Source: Bdellovibrio sp. ZAP7
GTDB taxonomy: Bacteria > Bacteroidota > Bacteroidia > Flavobacteriales > Flavobacteriaceae
DNA: 7,507 nt
Direction: 5' to 3'
Assembly: GCA_943324165.2 (NCBI GenBank)
Contig: CALPKO020000054.1
Location: 1 to 7,507, forward strand
Shown: piece by piece, positions 1 through 7,507 of the stretch
Position numbering within the stretch: the first letter of the stretch is position 1
Layout of the letters: each line of letters begins with the position of its first letter
The notes under the pieces: model-generated
Seen by the model: only the letters and a program-made list of their open reading frames with translations
Told to the model about the DNA's origin: nothing
The model's database searches: none
Translations under genes and position numbers: made by a program

Positions 1-88
1 TATCAAAAACACCACCACCGAAAAAAATTATCCTTTGGGGTATTTCAGTCTTTCAGAGACCGATTATCAAAAGTATTTGATTAAATAA
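1..88 (+). CDS. C-terminal end of an unidentified protein (partial, left edge)
   Basis: Reading from base 2, an open frame of 28 codons ends in TAA at 86-88; base 1 is the last base of the preceding codon. The visible tail begins IKNTTTEKNYPLGYFSLSE and ends in YLIK. A terminator hairpin starts directly after the stop, which supports this as a real gene end. The other plus-strand frame open here gives an unnatural basic, His-rich peptide. The LGYFSLSE string resembles the C-terminal part of DUF4249-type outer-membrane-associated proteins of Bacteroidota, but 28 residues recalled from memory are too few to assign a family. The gene converges on ctlX, so it is not part of the minus-strand transcription units. 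Confidence 0.5.
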   Translation, partial: IKNTTTEKNYPLGYFSLSETDYQKYLIK

Positions 89-134
89 AAAAAACAAACC
101 TCGCTTAAAATGGATGAAGCGAGGTTTGTTTTTT
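89..134. terminator. Bidirectional intrinsic terminator between convergent genes
   Basis: A perfect 18-bp inverted repeat (89-106 against 117-134) surrounds a 10-nt loop (107-116). The core of the stem is CCTCGCTT/AAGCGAGG and both outer arms are A/T runs, so a U-tract follows the hairpin on either strand. It begins one base after the stop of the left-edge plus-strand gene and lies about 75 nt beyond the ctlX stop, so it can serve both convergent transcripts. Confidence 0.9.
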
Positions 135-209
135 ATTTTTTCTATTGAATTTTTTATCTGGAAAGGATTTCGCAACAGCTACTAATATTGGCTCTTACTA
201 AAATTATTT

Positions 210-1145
210 TTACGCTTTGGGTAGAAAAATCTCTGCCATCATGCAACGAGCACTTCCTCCGCCGCAGGCTTCGATGGTATCAAGGCTTGAACTTAAAATT
301 TCGGCATGCTTTTGTAAGGTTTCAATTTGTTTAGCAGTTAAACTTTCGTGAGCCGCTTTGCTCATTATCAAATACCTTTTATCTTTGGCACCGCGCACTT
401 CGAGCATGTTGCCCGCAAAATTGTTTACTTGTGATTCCGTAATCAAGATAATTTCTTTACCGTCGCCTTTCAAATTGTCTAAAACCATTTTACGTTCTTT
501 TTTGTCGTCAATTGCGTCAGCACAAATCACGGCAAAAGTTTCGCCCAAGCACATCATTACGTTGGTGTGGTAAATTAATTTTCGTTCGCCGTTTACGGTT
601 TGATAAGCCTCAAAAATAATGGGTGCATAATCAAAATCTTCACAAAACTCGATGAACAATTCTTCGTCTGCCCTAGGCGAAAGTGCGCAATAAGCTTTTT
701 GGTTAGCGCGGTCTAGAAGTAAACTTCCGGTACCTTCAAGAAAAATATTATCTTCTTCGGCAGAAGTATAATCCATGTATTCTGTAACCAAAAATCCTTG
801 TTGTTCGAGTGTATCAACAATGTCCTCGCGTCTTTCTAAACGGCGATTTTCGGCAAACATGGGGTACAAAATTACATCGCCACTTTCGTGAAAAGATATC
901 CAATTGTTTGGAAAAATGGAGTCGGGTGTGTCGGGACTTAGGGTATCGTCGACCACAATTACATTTACGCCAACTCCACGCAATTTTTCAACAAAAACAT
1001 CAAATTCTTGTTGCGCTTTGGCATTTACGGTGGCGGGTAAAAGTCCATCAATCACTTTTTGATAATAATTATTTACGGCTGTTTGCTCGTTCATGCGAAA
1101 CGCCACTGGGCGAATCATTAGGATGGAGTTGGTAGTTTGATTCAT
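210..1145 (-). CDS. ctlX: CtlX-family citrulline utilization hydrolase (guanidino-modifying superfamily)
   Basis: 311 aa from ATG 1143-1145. The family is expected to hydrolyse L-citrulline to ornithine, ammonia and CO2 in the cytoplasm; no signal peptide is seen. Visible landmarks are the N-terminal SILMIRPVAF strand, FPNNW (PNNW 79-82, substrate-binding loop), EGTGS (137-141, acidic catalytic position), YHTNVMM (catalytic His193) and GGGSARC (295-301) with the probable nucleophile Cys301. This Glu/His/Cys order is that of the amidinotransferase/arginine-deiminase fold. An in-frame ATG at 1200-1202 would add 19 residues (rich in N, P and K); I reject it because the conserved sequence begins MNQTTNSILMIRP. 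The upstream amidinohydrolase ends 100 nt before this start, with no terminator or clear promoter between, so cotranscription is likely. Base composition looks somewhat GC-richer than its neighbour by eye. The family call is firm; the substrate rests on family knowledge. Confidence 0.88.
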   Translation of the reverse strand: MNQTTNSILMIRPVAFRMNEQTAVNNYYQKVIDGLLPATVNAKAQQEFDVFVEKLRGVGVNVIVVDDTLSPDTPDSIFPNNWISFHESGDVILYPMFAENRRLERREDIVDTLEQQGFLVTEYMDYTSAEEDNIFLEGTGSLLLDRANQKAYCALSPRADEELFIEFCEDFDYAPIIFEAYQTVNGERKLIYHTNVMMCLGETFAVICADAIDDKKERKMVLDNLKGDGKEIILITESQVNNFAGNMLEVRGAKDKRYLIMSKAAHESLTAKQIETLQKHAEILSSSLDTIEACGGGSARCMMAEIFLPKA

Positions 1146-1210
1146 TTTATTTTGTGGGTTATTGATTGTTGGTTTTGTTTCAGGTTTTAAATTTAATAAC
1201 AACGGTTTTA

Positions 1211-1244
1211 AACTGTGAACTGTAACTGAAAACTGACAACTATT
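1211..1244. repeat. AACTG tandem repeat (five 6-7 nt units)
   Basis: On the plus strand the units are AACTGTG, AACTGT, AACTGAA, AACTGAC and AACTATT, starting at 1211, 1218, 1224, 1231 and 1238. The first four keep AACTG exactly; the fifth is degenerate. The array fills the part of the spacer next to the amidinohydrolase stop codon (1246-1248) and would be transcribed as CAGTT units. Similar CAGTT/AACTG intergenic strings occur in several flavobacterial genomes as I recall them. No function is implied by the sequence. Confidence 0.75.
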
Positions 1245-1245
1245 A

Positions 1246-2160
1246 CTATTCTCTAACCAGTGGCAAAGTGGAGCATCTTAAAAGTCCTTCTTGCTTGGCG
1301 ATTTCGGCGTAAGGAATTTCTTCTACAACAAATCCATTATCACGCAACCAATTGTTTAATCTTGTGAAATTTCTTTCTGAAACTACAATTTTATCATCAA
1401 TCGAAAACACATTCGAATTCATATCATACATTTCGTCCCTTGTGATGTGAAATAGATTTTCTTTTCCGAAAAGGTTGACCAAAAACAGATAATCAGCTTC
1501 TTCTCTAAATCCATTTTTGTAGATAATTCCTTTGTTTTTTCCAACAGGTTGAAAACAACAATCCAAATGAAGCGCGTTGTCTCGTGCTTCAATTTTAGAT
1601 TTAACCAAATCAAAAGCTTTAACAATTTTGTTTGGAAATAATTCAGTGATGTATGCCACACCAGCCGTATTTGTGCGTGCAGTTATATAATCTTTATAAT
1701 CACTTCCTTTGTAGGTTCCGATAAAAATATAATTGTTCCACAGCATTACATCTCCGCCTTCAATATGAACTTCGGTCGGCGGACGCATCACTTTTAATGG
1801 ATTAATTTGATCTATCACATATTGAATGGCATCAAGTTCTCGCTCTCTGTCAGGAAGGATGTTGGCTTTGATAAAAATATCATCAATCACAAAACCAATG
1901 TCCCTGGTAAAAATTTGGTTGTAGTTTTCAATCATTTCCGGACGAAAAACTTGCACACCATATTTCTGAAAAACTTGATTAAAGGCTTCCATTTCTTGAA
2001 CCATGTCTTTTTCTAAAGGATAAGTTCCAGCCAAAATATGTTCTAACGATTTAGGGTCATAAGCTTCTTCTGAGGACGGTGTTGGTCCATTATTAATGGC
2101 TGAACCAAGCACAACCGCTTTTAGTCTTGCCGTTTCGTTTTTAATATTGAGAGATAACAT
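1246..2160 (-). CDS. DDAH/arginine-deiminase-family amidinohydrolase
   Basis: 304 aa from ATG 2158-2160. This is a cytoplasmic guanidino-modifying enzyme: family members hydrolyse arginine or methylated arginines to citrulline, releasing ammonia or a methylamine. Visible motifs are FTRD (84-87), EGGD (134-137, acidic catalytic and guanidinium-binding segment), HLD with His198, and RCSTLPLVRE at the extreme C-terminus with nucleophile Cys296. Two adjacent cysteines (201-202) follow the HLD motif. The length of about 300 aa and the absence of an inserted helical domain fit DDAH-like enzymes better than the roughly 400-aa classical arginine deiminases. An ATG at 2230-2232 would add 24 residues, but that segment contains the promoter at 2180-2210, so the shorter start is chosen. 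The gene is followed by ctlX, suggesting a guanidino compound to citrulline to ornithine route. The true substrate (arginine, dimethylarginine or another guanidino compound) cannot be read from the sequence. Confidence 0.85.
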   Translation of the reverse strand: MLSLNIKNETARLKAVVLGSAINNGPTPSSEEAYDPKSLEHILAGTYPLEKDMVQEMEAFNQVFQKYGVQVFRPEMIENYNQIFTRDIGFVIDDIFIKANILPDRERELDAIQYVIDQINPLKVMRPPTEVHIEGGDVMLWNNYIFIGTYKGSDYKDYITARTNTAGVAYITELFPNKIVKAFDLVKSKIEARDNALHLDCCFQPVGKNKGIIYKNGFREEADYLFLVNLFGKENLFHITRDEMYDMNSNVFSIDDKIVVSERNFTRLNNWLRDNGFVVEEIPYAEIAKQEGLLRCSTLPLVRE

Positions 2161-2179
2161 AAATGAATTTGAATTTCTA

Positions 2180-2210
2180 CAAAGATAAATAATAAGGGTT
2201 GAATTGTAAA
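2180..2210 (-). promoter_or_regulatory. Bacteroidota-type promoter of the DDAH-family gene
   Basis: On the minus strand TTTA (2207-2210) is followed by 19 nt and then TATCTTTG (2180-2187). This matches the TTTG-N19-TAnnTTTG pattern of Bacteroidota housekeeping promoters except for one base in the upstream box. The -7 element lies 19 nt before the chosen ATG and inside the long-ORF extension, which supports the shorter protein. It is the best-formed promoter in the window. Confidence 0.65.
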
Positions 2211-2258
2211 GATTTCTTATTTTTAAGTTCAAAAATTGTTGATTAAATAATATCGCAT

Positions 2259-2288
2259 AAAAAAAGCCTCACTTTGGTAGTGAAGCTC
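2259..2288 (-). terminator. Intrinsic terminator after gltA
   Basis: On the minus strand a 9-bp stem, GAGCTTCAC/GTGAGGCTT with two G-U pairs, closes a 7-nt loop (2273-2279) and is followed by seven Ts (2259-2265). It lies 22 nt past the gltA stop and upstream of the promoter at 2180-2210, so it separates gltA from the amidinohydrolase-ctlX unit. Confidence 0.8.
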
Positions 2289-2310
2289 TTAAATATGTAT
2301 TATATTGAAT

Positions 2311-3594
2311 CTATCTCTCTTCAAAAGTTTTAAAATCACGTAAAGGATGCCCAGTATAAATCTGTCTTGGTCGCCCAATTGGTTCTTTATTTTCGCGCAT
2401 TTCTTTCCACTGAGCAATCCAACCTGGTAGTCTTCCGATTGCAAAAAGAACAGTAAACATATCTGTTGGAATACCTAGAGCACGGTAAATAATACCTGAA
2501 TAGAAATCGACATTTGGATAAAGTTTTCGTGAAACAAAATACTCATCTACCAAAGCAGATTCTTCTAATTTTTTAGCAATTTGTAAAATTGGATCATTTA
2601 CTCCTAATGTAGATAGCACTTCGTCGGCTGCTTTTTTAATGATTTTGGCCCTAGGATCAAAATTCTTATAAACGCGGTGACCAAATCCCATCAAGCGGAA
2701 TGGATCTTCTTTGTCTTTTGCCTTTGCTAGATATTTATCAGCATCTCCCCCATTTTTCTGAATTTCTTCTAACATTTCTAACACTGCTTGGTTGGCACCT
2801 CCATGAAGTGGTCCCCAAAGTGCAGAAACACCTGCTGAAATTGAAGCAAACAATCCTGCATGAGATGAACCGACCATTCTAACGGTTGAAGTTGAACAGT
2901 TTTGCTCGTGATCGGCATGAAGTATGAACAATTTGTCTAAAGCATTCACCACCGCCGGATTTGTTGTGTATGGTCCAGTTGGTAATTGAAACATTAAGTG
3001 CAAGAAGTTTTCTACATATCCTTTTGTATTATCATAATAATTCAAAGGAAAACCAGATGATTTTCTGAAAGTCCAACTTGCCAAAACCAAGAATTTACCC
3101 ATTGTTTTGCAAATGGCTTCGTACATTTCGGTTTCATTTTCTACATTTACTACTTTTGGGTTAAAGGCAGTTAATGCAGAGGTCAAAGAAGACAAAACGC
3201 CCATTGGATGCGCCGTTTTTGGAAAACCATCGATAATGTTTTTCATTTCTTCATTAACCAAAGTATATTTTCTGATGTCTGTTTCAAATTGTGTTAATTG
3301 CCGCTTGGTTGGCAATTCTCCAAAAATCACAAGATAGGAAACTTCTAAAAATTGAGCTTTTTCAGCCAAATCTTCAATCGAATAACCTCTGTAGCGCAGA
3401 ATCCCTTCTTCGCCATCTAGGAATGTAATTTCACTTTTGCAAGCACCAGAATTTTTGTATCCCGGATCCATTGTAATTGCTCCCGTTAAATCTCTGAGTT
3501 TGTTAATGTCTATGGCAACTTCATTTTCGGTTCCTACGATGAGCGGAAACTCAATTTTTTTGCCATCAAATTCTAATATTGCTGTTTTTGACAT
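2311..3594 (-). CDS. gltA: Citrate synthase
   Basis: 427 aa, the same length as the E. coli enzyme. It condenses acetyl-CoA with oxaloacetate to citrate and CoA, the entry step of the TCA cycle in the cytoplasm. All three catalytic positions are present: His264 in GPLHGGANQA, His306 in GFGHRVYK and Asp363 in VDFYSGIIYR, close to E. coli His264, His305 and Asp362. A small N-terminal beta-domain (about 1-45) precedes the alpha-helical citrate-synthase fold (about 46-415), and LHADHEQNCSTS (225-236) is the family motif preceding the first catalytic His. Length and N-terminal domain match the type II hexameric class, some members of which are NADH-inhibited; whether this one is cannot be seen. 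The ATG is the natural start, with a -7 box about 40 nt upstream. Terminators lie on both sides, so it is probably monocistronic. Confidence 0.98.
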   Translation of the reverse strand: MSKTAILEFDGKKIEFPLIVGTENEVAIDINKLRDLTGAITMDPGYKNSGACKSEITFLDGEEGILRYRGYSIEDLAEKAQFLEVSYLVIFGELPTKRQLTQFETDIRKYTLVNEEMKNIIDGFPKTAHPMGVLSSLTSALTAFNPKVVNVENETEMYEAICKTMGKFLVLASWTFRKSSGFPLNYYDNTKGYVENFLHLMFQLPTGPYTTNPAVVNALDKLFILHADHEQNCSTSTVRMVGSSHAGLFASISAGVSALWGPLHGGANQAVLEMLEEIQKNGGDADKYLAKAKDKEDPFRLMGFGHRVYKNFDPRAKIIKKAADEVLSTLGVNDPILQIAKKLEESALVDEYFVSRKLYPNVDFYSGIIYRALGIPTDMFTVLFAIGRLPGWIAQWKEMRENKEPIGRPRQIYTGHPLRDFKTFEER

Positions 3595-3635
3595 GGTGTG
3601 TATGGGTGATTAATCGAATAAAATATATAATTTAA

Positions 3636-3643
3636 CAAAACTA
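3636..3643 (-). promoter_or_regulatory. Putative -7 box of gltA
   Basis: The minus strand reads TAGTTTTG, a full match to TAnnTTTG, 41 nt before the gltA ATG in very AT-rich DNA. No TTG or TTTG box stands at the expected 17-23 nt upstream, where the sequence is only T-rich. Support is therefore the -7 match, its position, and the similar boxes before carA, eno and the DDAH-family gene. Confidence 0.45.
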
Positions 3644-3760
3644 ATAAATTAAAAATGAAATAAAAAAAGAATACAGTCACCAAATCGTTAATTTTTATAT
3701 AAAAGTCGAAATTCTTCGAAATGAAGGATTTTTAAATTTCAATAGTTGGAGTACGTCAAT

Positions 3761-3800
3761 AAAAAAACCCTTTCAAAATTAAACTTTGAAAGGGTTTTTT
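3761..3800 (-). terminator. Intrinsic terminator after eno
   Basis: A perfect 16-bp inverted repeat (3762-3777 against 3785-3800) has a 7-nt loop (3778-3784) and core CCCTTTC/GAAAGGG. Both arms end in A/T runs, so a U-tract follows on the minus strand. It begins 17 nt past the eno stop and precedes the gltA promoter. Its symmetry would let it work on the plus strand too, but no plus-strand gene is seen here. Confidence 0.9.
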
Positions 3801-3817
3801 CGTAAAAATTTTAAATA

Positions 3818-5152
<1,335 letters not shown>

Positions 5153-5396
5153 TTATATCTTCAACTACAAAAAGAGTAAAGTTGTTAATCTTATTAACGA
5201 TAACGTTTTAGTTATTTTTATACTACTCCACTCCCTTAATAGAAAGCTACATTAGATTAGAATTTGGAATTAAAATCATTAAAATTAAAACTTACTTTGA
5301 AGATATTCGCTTTCTTAATGCTAATTTTTGATTTGCTTTGTAATAAATAAACATTGGACAGCAAAAAAAGTCAGAAGTGTAATTTAGAATTTTTTA

Positions 5397-5448
5397 TTAC
5401 CAAAAAGCTAAAAATAATTAAACAAAAATAGTATTTTCTTTTTGGTAA
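5397..5448. repeat. Inverted repeat / possible hairpin between carA and eno
   Basis: Arms 5397-5407 (TTACCAAAAAG) and 5438-5448 (CTTTTTGGTAA) are perfect 11-bp complements. After a 3-nt bulge (5408-5410) the pairing resumes for six more base pairs, AAAATA (5411-5416) with TATTTT (5432-5437), leaving a 15-nt loop. It lies about 60 nt past the carA stop. No clean U-tract follows on either strand, so it is an atypical terminator; alternatives are a 3' mRNA structure or a protein-binding site. The AT-rich composition makes chance pairing possible. Confidence 0.45.
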
Positions 5449-5507
5449 ATGGTAATCAAATTCGAATTCGAGTGGTTTGAGTTAACATTTAATGCCGTGA
5501 AAAGTTT

Positions 5508-6608
5508 TTACTGCTTAATCCTTTCAATAAATTCATCAAATAAATAAGAAGAATCATGTGGGCCAGGACTTGCCTCTGGATGGTATTGAACAGAGAAGCA
5601 GTTTTTGTTTTTCATTCGCATCCCAGCAACGGTGTGGTCGTTAATGTGCTCGTGTGTGATTTCAAAATCTGGATGTTTTTCAAGCTCCTCTCTATTGACT
5701 GCAAATCCATGGTTTTGCGAAGTAATTTCGCCTTTTCCAGTAATATTATTCATCACAGGATGATTAATTCCTCGGTGGCCATTGAACATTTTATAAGTTG
5801 ATATTCCGTTAGCCAAAGCAATCACTTGGTGTCCAAGGCAGATGCCAAATAAAGGTTTGTTATTGGCTAAAATCTCTTTTGCAACTTGTATTGCTCCAAA
5901 AAGCGGATCTGGATCACCGGGCCCATTGGATAGAAAATAGCCATCGGGATTGAAAGCCGCTAAATCTTGAAAAGTAGCATCGAACGGGAAAACTTTTATG
6001 TAACAATCTCTTTTGGCAAGATTGCGTAATATATTGGTTTTGATGCCTAAATCTAAAGCTGCTATTTTGTATTTTGCTGTTTCATTCCCGTAAAAATATG
6101 GCGATTCTGCAGAAACTTTTGATGCCAATTCTAAACCTTGCATGTCTGGCGTTTTAGAAAGAGCACTTTTCAAATCTTCAATTGAAGTGCCATCGGTACA
6201 AATTACGGCATTCATTGCGCCATTGTCTCGGATATAACTCACCAAAGCCCGAGTGTCAACGTCAGCAATGCAAATAAGATTTTGTTTGGTAAAATAATCT
6301 TCAAGACTCTCGGTAGCGTCGGGACGAGAAAAATTAAAACTAAAATTCTTGCAAACCAATCCAGCAATTTTGATACCGCCAGATTCTACTTCATTTATAT
6401 TCACACCATAATTTCCGATATGCGGATTGGTCGCCACCATGATTTGTCCGAAATAAGATGGATCTGTAAAAATCTCTTGATAACCAGTCATTCCGGTATT
6501 GAAGCAAACTTCGCCAAAAGTAGTACCTGAAATTCCAATAGATTTACCGTGAAAAATGGTTCCGTCGGCTAGTAAAAGTAAAGCTGGTTGTCGTGTTTTG
6601 TAATTCAT
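5508..6608 (-). CDS. carA: Carbamoyl-phosphate synthase small (glutaminase) subunit
   Basis: 366 aa from ATG 6606-6608. It hydrolyses glutamine and passes ammonia to CarB for carbamoyl phosphate, feeding pyrimidine and arginine synthesis in the cytoplasm. The N-terminal CPSase small-chain domain (about 5-135) carries FGEVCFNTGMTGYQE and DPSYFGQI. The class I glutamine amidotransferase domain (about 180-364) carries SNGPGDP (227-233), the nucleophile elbow FGICLGHQ with Cys257, and QYHPEA with His343 and Glu345, so the Cys-His-Glu triad is intact. Starting at 6758 would add 50 residues rich in F, K and I; these are foreign to the family and the stretch contains the -7 box at 6626-6633, so that start is rejected. 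carB is not in the window and must lie elsewhere or be unlinked. No pyrimidine-responsive attenuator is evident in the short leader. Confidence 0.97.
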   Translation of the reverse strand: MNYKTRQPALLLLADGTIFHGKSIGISGTTFGEVCFNTGMTGYQEIFTDPSYFGQIMVATNPHIGNYGVNINEVESGGIKIAGLVCKNFSFNFSRPDATESLEDYFTKQNLICIADVDTRALVSYIRDNGAMNAVICTDGTSIEDLKSALSKTPDMQGLELASKVSAESPYFYGNETAKYKIAALDLGIKTNILRNLAKRDCYIKVFPFDATFQDLAAFNPDGYFLSNGPGDPDPLFGAIQVAKEILANNKPLFGICLGHQVIALANGISTYKMFNGHRGINHPVMNNITGKGEITSQNHGFAVNREELEKHPDFEITHEHINDHTVAGMRMKNKNCFSVQYHPEASPGPHDSSYLFDEFIERIKQ

Positions 6609-6625
6609 GTTGTGTTGATGTATCG

Positions 6626-6633
6626 CAAATTTA
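6626..6633 (-). promoter_or_regulatory. Putative -7 box of carA
   Basis: The minus strand reads TAAATTTG, a full TAnnTTTG match, 17 nt before the carA ATG. No TTG-type box is visible 17-23 nt upstream. The implied 5' leader is very short, about 10 nt, as often seen in this phylum. The position supports the internal ATG as the carA start. Confidence 0.45.
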
Positions 6634-6821
6634 AATATTATTTCTTGAAACTTTATATTTTTTTTGAATATCTGTTTTACAATTGGTTTTGAAAAGATAA
6701 AGTTCACACTTAACCCCGACAGAAAGGAAAAGCCTTTTTTATGTGACGTAAGGAACAATAAAAAAGATTGGGATGATGGCGGGACAGATTGTGATATGAT
6801 TTATAAGTTTGTGTTTCGAAT

Positions 6822-6852
6822 AAAAAAAAAGACAACCTAAATAGATTGTCTT
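6822..6852 (-). terminator. Intrinsic terminator after the right-edge gene
   Basis: On the minus strand a 7-bp stem AAGACAA/TTGTCTT (6846-6852 with 6829-6835), one mismatch, two further pairs and a 4-nt loop are followed by nine Ts (6822-6830). It begins 6 nt past the stop codon of the unknown protein and insulates carA from it. Confidence 0.85.
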
Positions 6853-6858
6853 GTTGAA

Positions 6859-7507
6859 TTACAGCGCTTCGTAATATTTGAGAATGATGTTAACATCCGT
6901 TTCGTTCGAAAAATCGAGGTTGTTTGTTTTTGCATATTCCTTAACTTGTGCTTGCTTGTCTTTGGTTAATTTGAGAATAGCACTTTTGTTAAGTTTTATT
7001 TTTTCAATATTATCTTTTGTTTTTGTGTAATAGGTGTAGGATTGTACATATCTATCCTGCTGAATTTTTTCTTGTGTCAATGGACTAATTGTTCCTTCAA
7101 GCACACTTATTTCAATTTTTTTATAAATATCAAAAGATTTGCCTTTGAAAATTTCTAAGACTAAACCGCTAAGATTGCTTTCATCTAAATTTTTGTACTT
7201 CTTATTTCCAGCAACAACATAATCAATCACCTTTAAATCATATTGAAAAACGGAGTCTTTAGAAATTTTTGTTTCTAAAGTTCCACTAGAAAGGTTGTAG
7301 TTTAGGTTTAACATCTTGAAAGAATTACCCGCCTTATTAGTTATAGAATAAATTCCTTCAAAATTTTTGAATAAATAATTTGTTCCAGTGATAGTTTTAT
7401 CTTCTACTTTGGCAGGCGCCCATACTCCAGCAGACAAATTACCTGCTGAACTTTTTAAAGAACTCAGTGAACTTTTAGTGTCTAAATAGCTAGATCCACC
7501 TTGAGCA
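6859..7507 (-). CDS. Unrecognised, probably exported protein (partial, N-terminus beyond window)
   Basis: The frame is open from the window edge to TAA at 6859-6861, giving 215 visible residues. A TTG at 7435-7437 could be taken as a start, but the frame continues 23 codons further upstream to the edge, so it is internal. The visible N-terminus reads AQGGSSYLDTKSSLSSLKSS; an A-Q-G-G start followed by a Ser-rich segment is what remains after a flavobacterial signal peptide ending near FAQ, so the true ATG may be only about 20 codons outside (inference). The body alternates short hydrophobic stretches with K/N/S/D-rich turns (YLFKNFEGIYSI, FKMLNLNYNL, SVFQYDLKVIDYV), suggesting beta-sheet. A basic, helical C-terminal third ends NIILKYYEAL. 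No transmembrane segment or catalytic motif is visible. I do not recognise the family. It has its own terminator and is separate from carA. Confidence 0.85.
   Translation of the reverse strand, partial: AQGGSSYLDTKSSLSSLKSSAGNLSAGVWAPAKVEDKTITGTNYLFKNFEGIYSITNKAGNSFKMLNLNYNLSSGTLETKISKDSVFQYDLKVIDYVVAGNKKYKNLDESNLSGLVLEIFKGKSFDIYKKIEISVLEGTISPLTQEKIQQDRYVQSYTYYTKTKDNIEKIKLNKSAILKLTKDKQAQVKEYAKTNNLDFSNETDVNIILKYYEAL

Noticed and set aside
1146..1200. Separate promoter for ctlX (minus-strand TAAATTTA resembling TAnnTTTG)
   Set aside because: The conserved final G is missing and no TTG/TTTG box lies at a proper distance; read-through from the upstream gene is more likely.
5292..5354. 20-codon minus-strand ORF in the carA-eno gap
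   Set aside because: It is short, in AT-rich DNA, with no promoter placed before it and no recognisable product; chance is the simpler explanation.
6720..6745. Small AAAGG/CCTTT hairpin followed by Ts on the plus strand
   Set aside because: Only five base pairs, and no plus-strand gene ends upstream of it; too weak to call a terminator.
6609..6758. 50-residue N-terminal extension of CarA
   Set aside because: CarA family sequence begins just after the internal ATG; the extension is rich in F, K and I and contains the TAnnTTTG box at 6626-6633.
7435..7437. TTG start codon giving a complete 192-aa protein at the right edge
   Set aside because: The frame stays open for 23 more codons to the window edge with a plausible mature exported N-terminus, so TTG is an internal Leu codon and the gene is partial.

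Overview
The window reads as chromosomal housekeeping DNA from a member of the Bacteroidota, most likely Flavobacterium or a close relative. The evidence is: AT-rich intergenic DNA; no Shine-Dalgarno sequences; TAnnTTTG-type -7 boxes ahead of four genes; enolase and citrate synthase sequences of the flavobacterial kind; and the order carA-eno-gltA-DDAH-family-ctlX, which I recall from Flavobacterium genomes (memory, not a search).

Layout, left to right. The last 28 codons of a plus-strand gene enter from the left edge and stop at 88. An 18-bp perfect hairpin (89-134) separates it from everything else, which is on the minus strand and so read right to left. These genes, in coordinate order, are: ctlX (210-1145, citrulline-hydrolase family); a DDAH/arginine-deiminase-family amidinohydrolase (1246-2160); gltA (2311-3594, citrate synthase); eno (3818-5104, enolase); carA (5508-6608, glutaminase subunit of carbamoyl-phosphate synthetase); and the C-terminal 215 codons of an unrecognised, probably exported protein running off the right edge (6859-7507).

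Transcription. carA, eno, gltA and the DDAH-family gene each have their own TAnnTTTG element a short distance before the start codon. Terminator hairpins follow the right-edge gene, eno and gltA, so most of these genes look monocistronic. The exception is the DDAH-family gene and ctlX: their 98-bp spacer has neither a clear promoter nor a terminator, so they are probably cotranscribed. For ctlX, the DDAH-family gene and carA, the longest open frames overstate the protein. The internal ATG is the better start in each case, and for the DDAH-family gene and carA the promoter lies inside the long extension.

Function. Enolase and citrate synthase serve glycolysis and entry to the TCA cycle. CarA makes ammonia for carbamoyl phosphate (pyrimidines, arginine). 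The DDAH-family and CtlX enzymes have the catalytic signatures of the guanidino-modifying superfamily and could act in sequence (guanidino substrate to citrulline to ornithine). I see no defence system, mobile element, CRISPR array, tRNA or rRNA. The points most worth checking are the amidinohydrolase-CtlX pair, the 403-bp carA-eno gap with its long inverted repeat, an AACTG tandem repeat in the amidinohydrolase-ctlX spacer, and the unknown exported protein.
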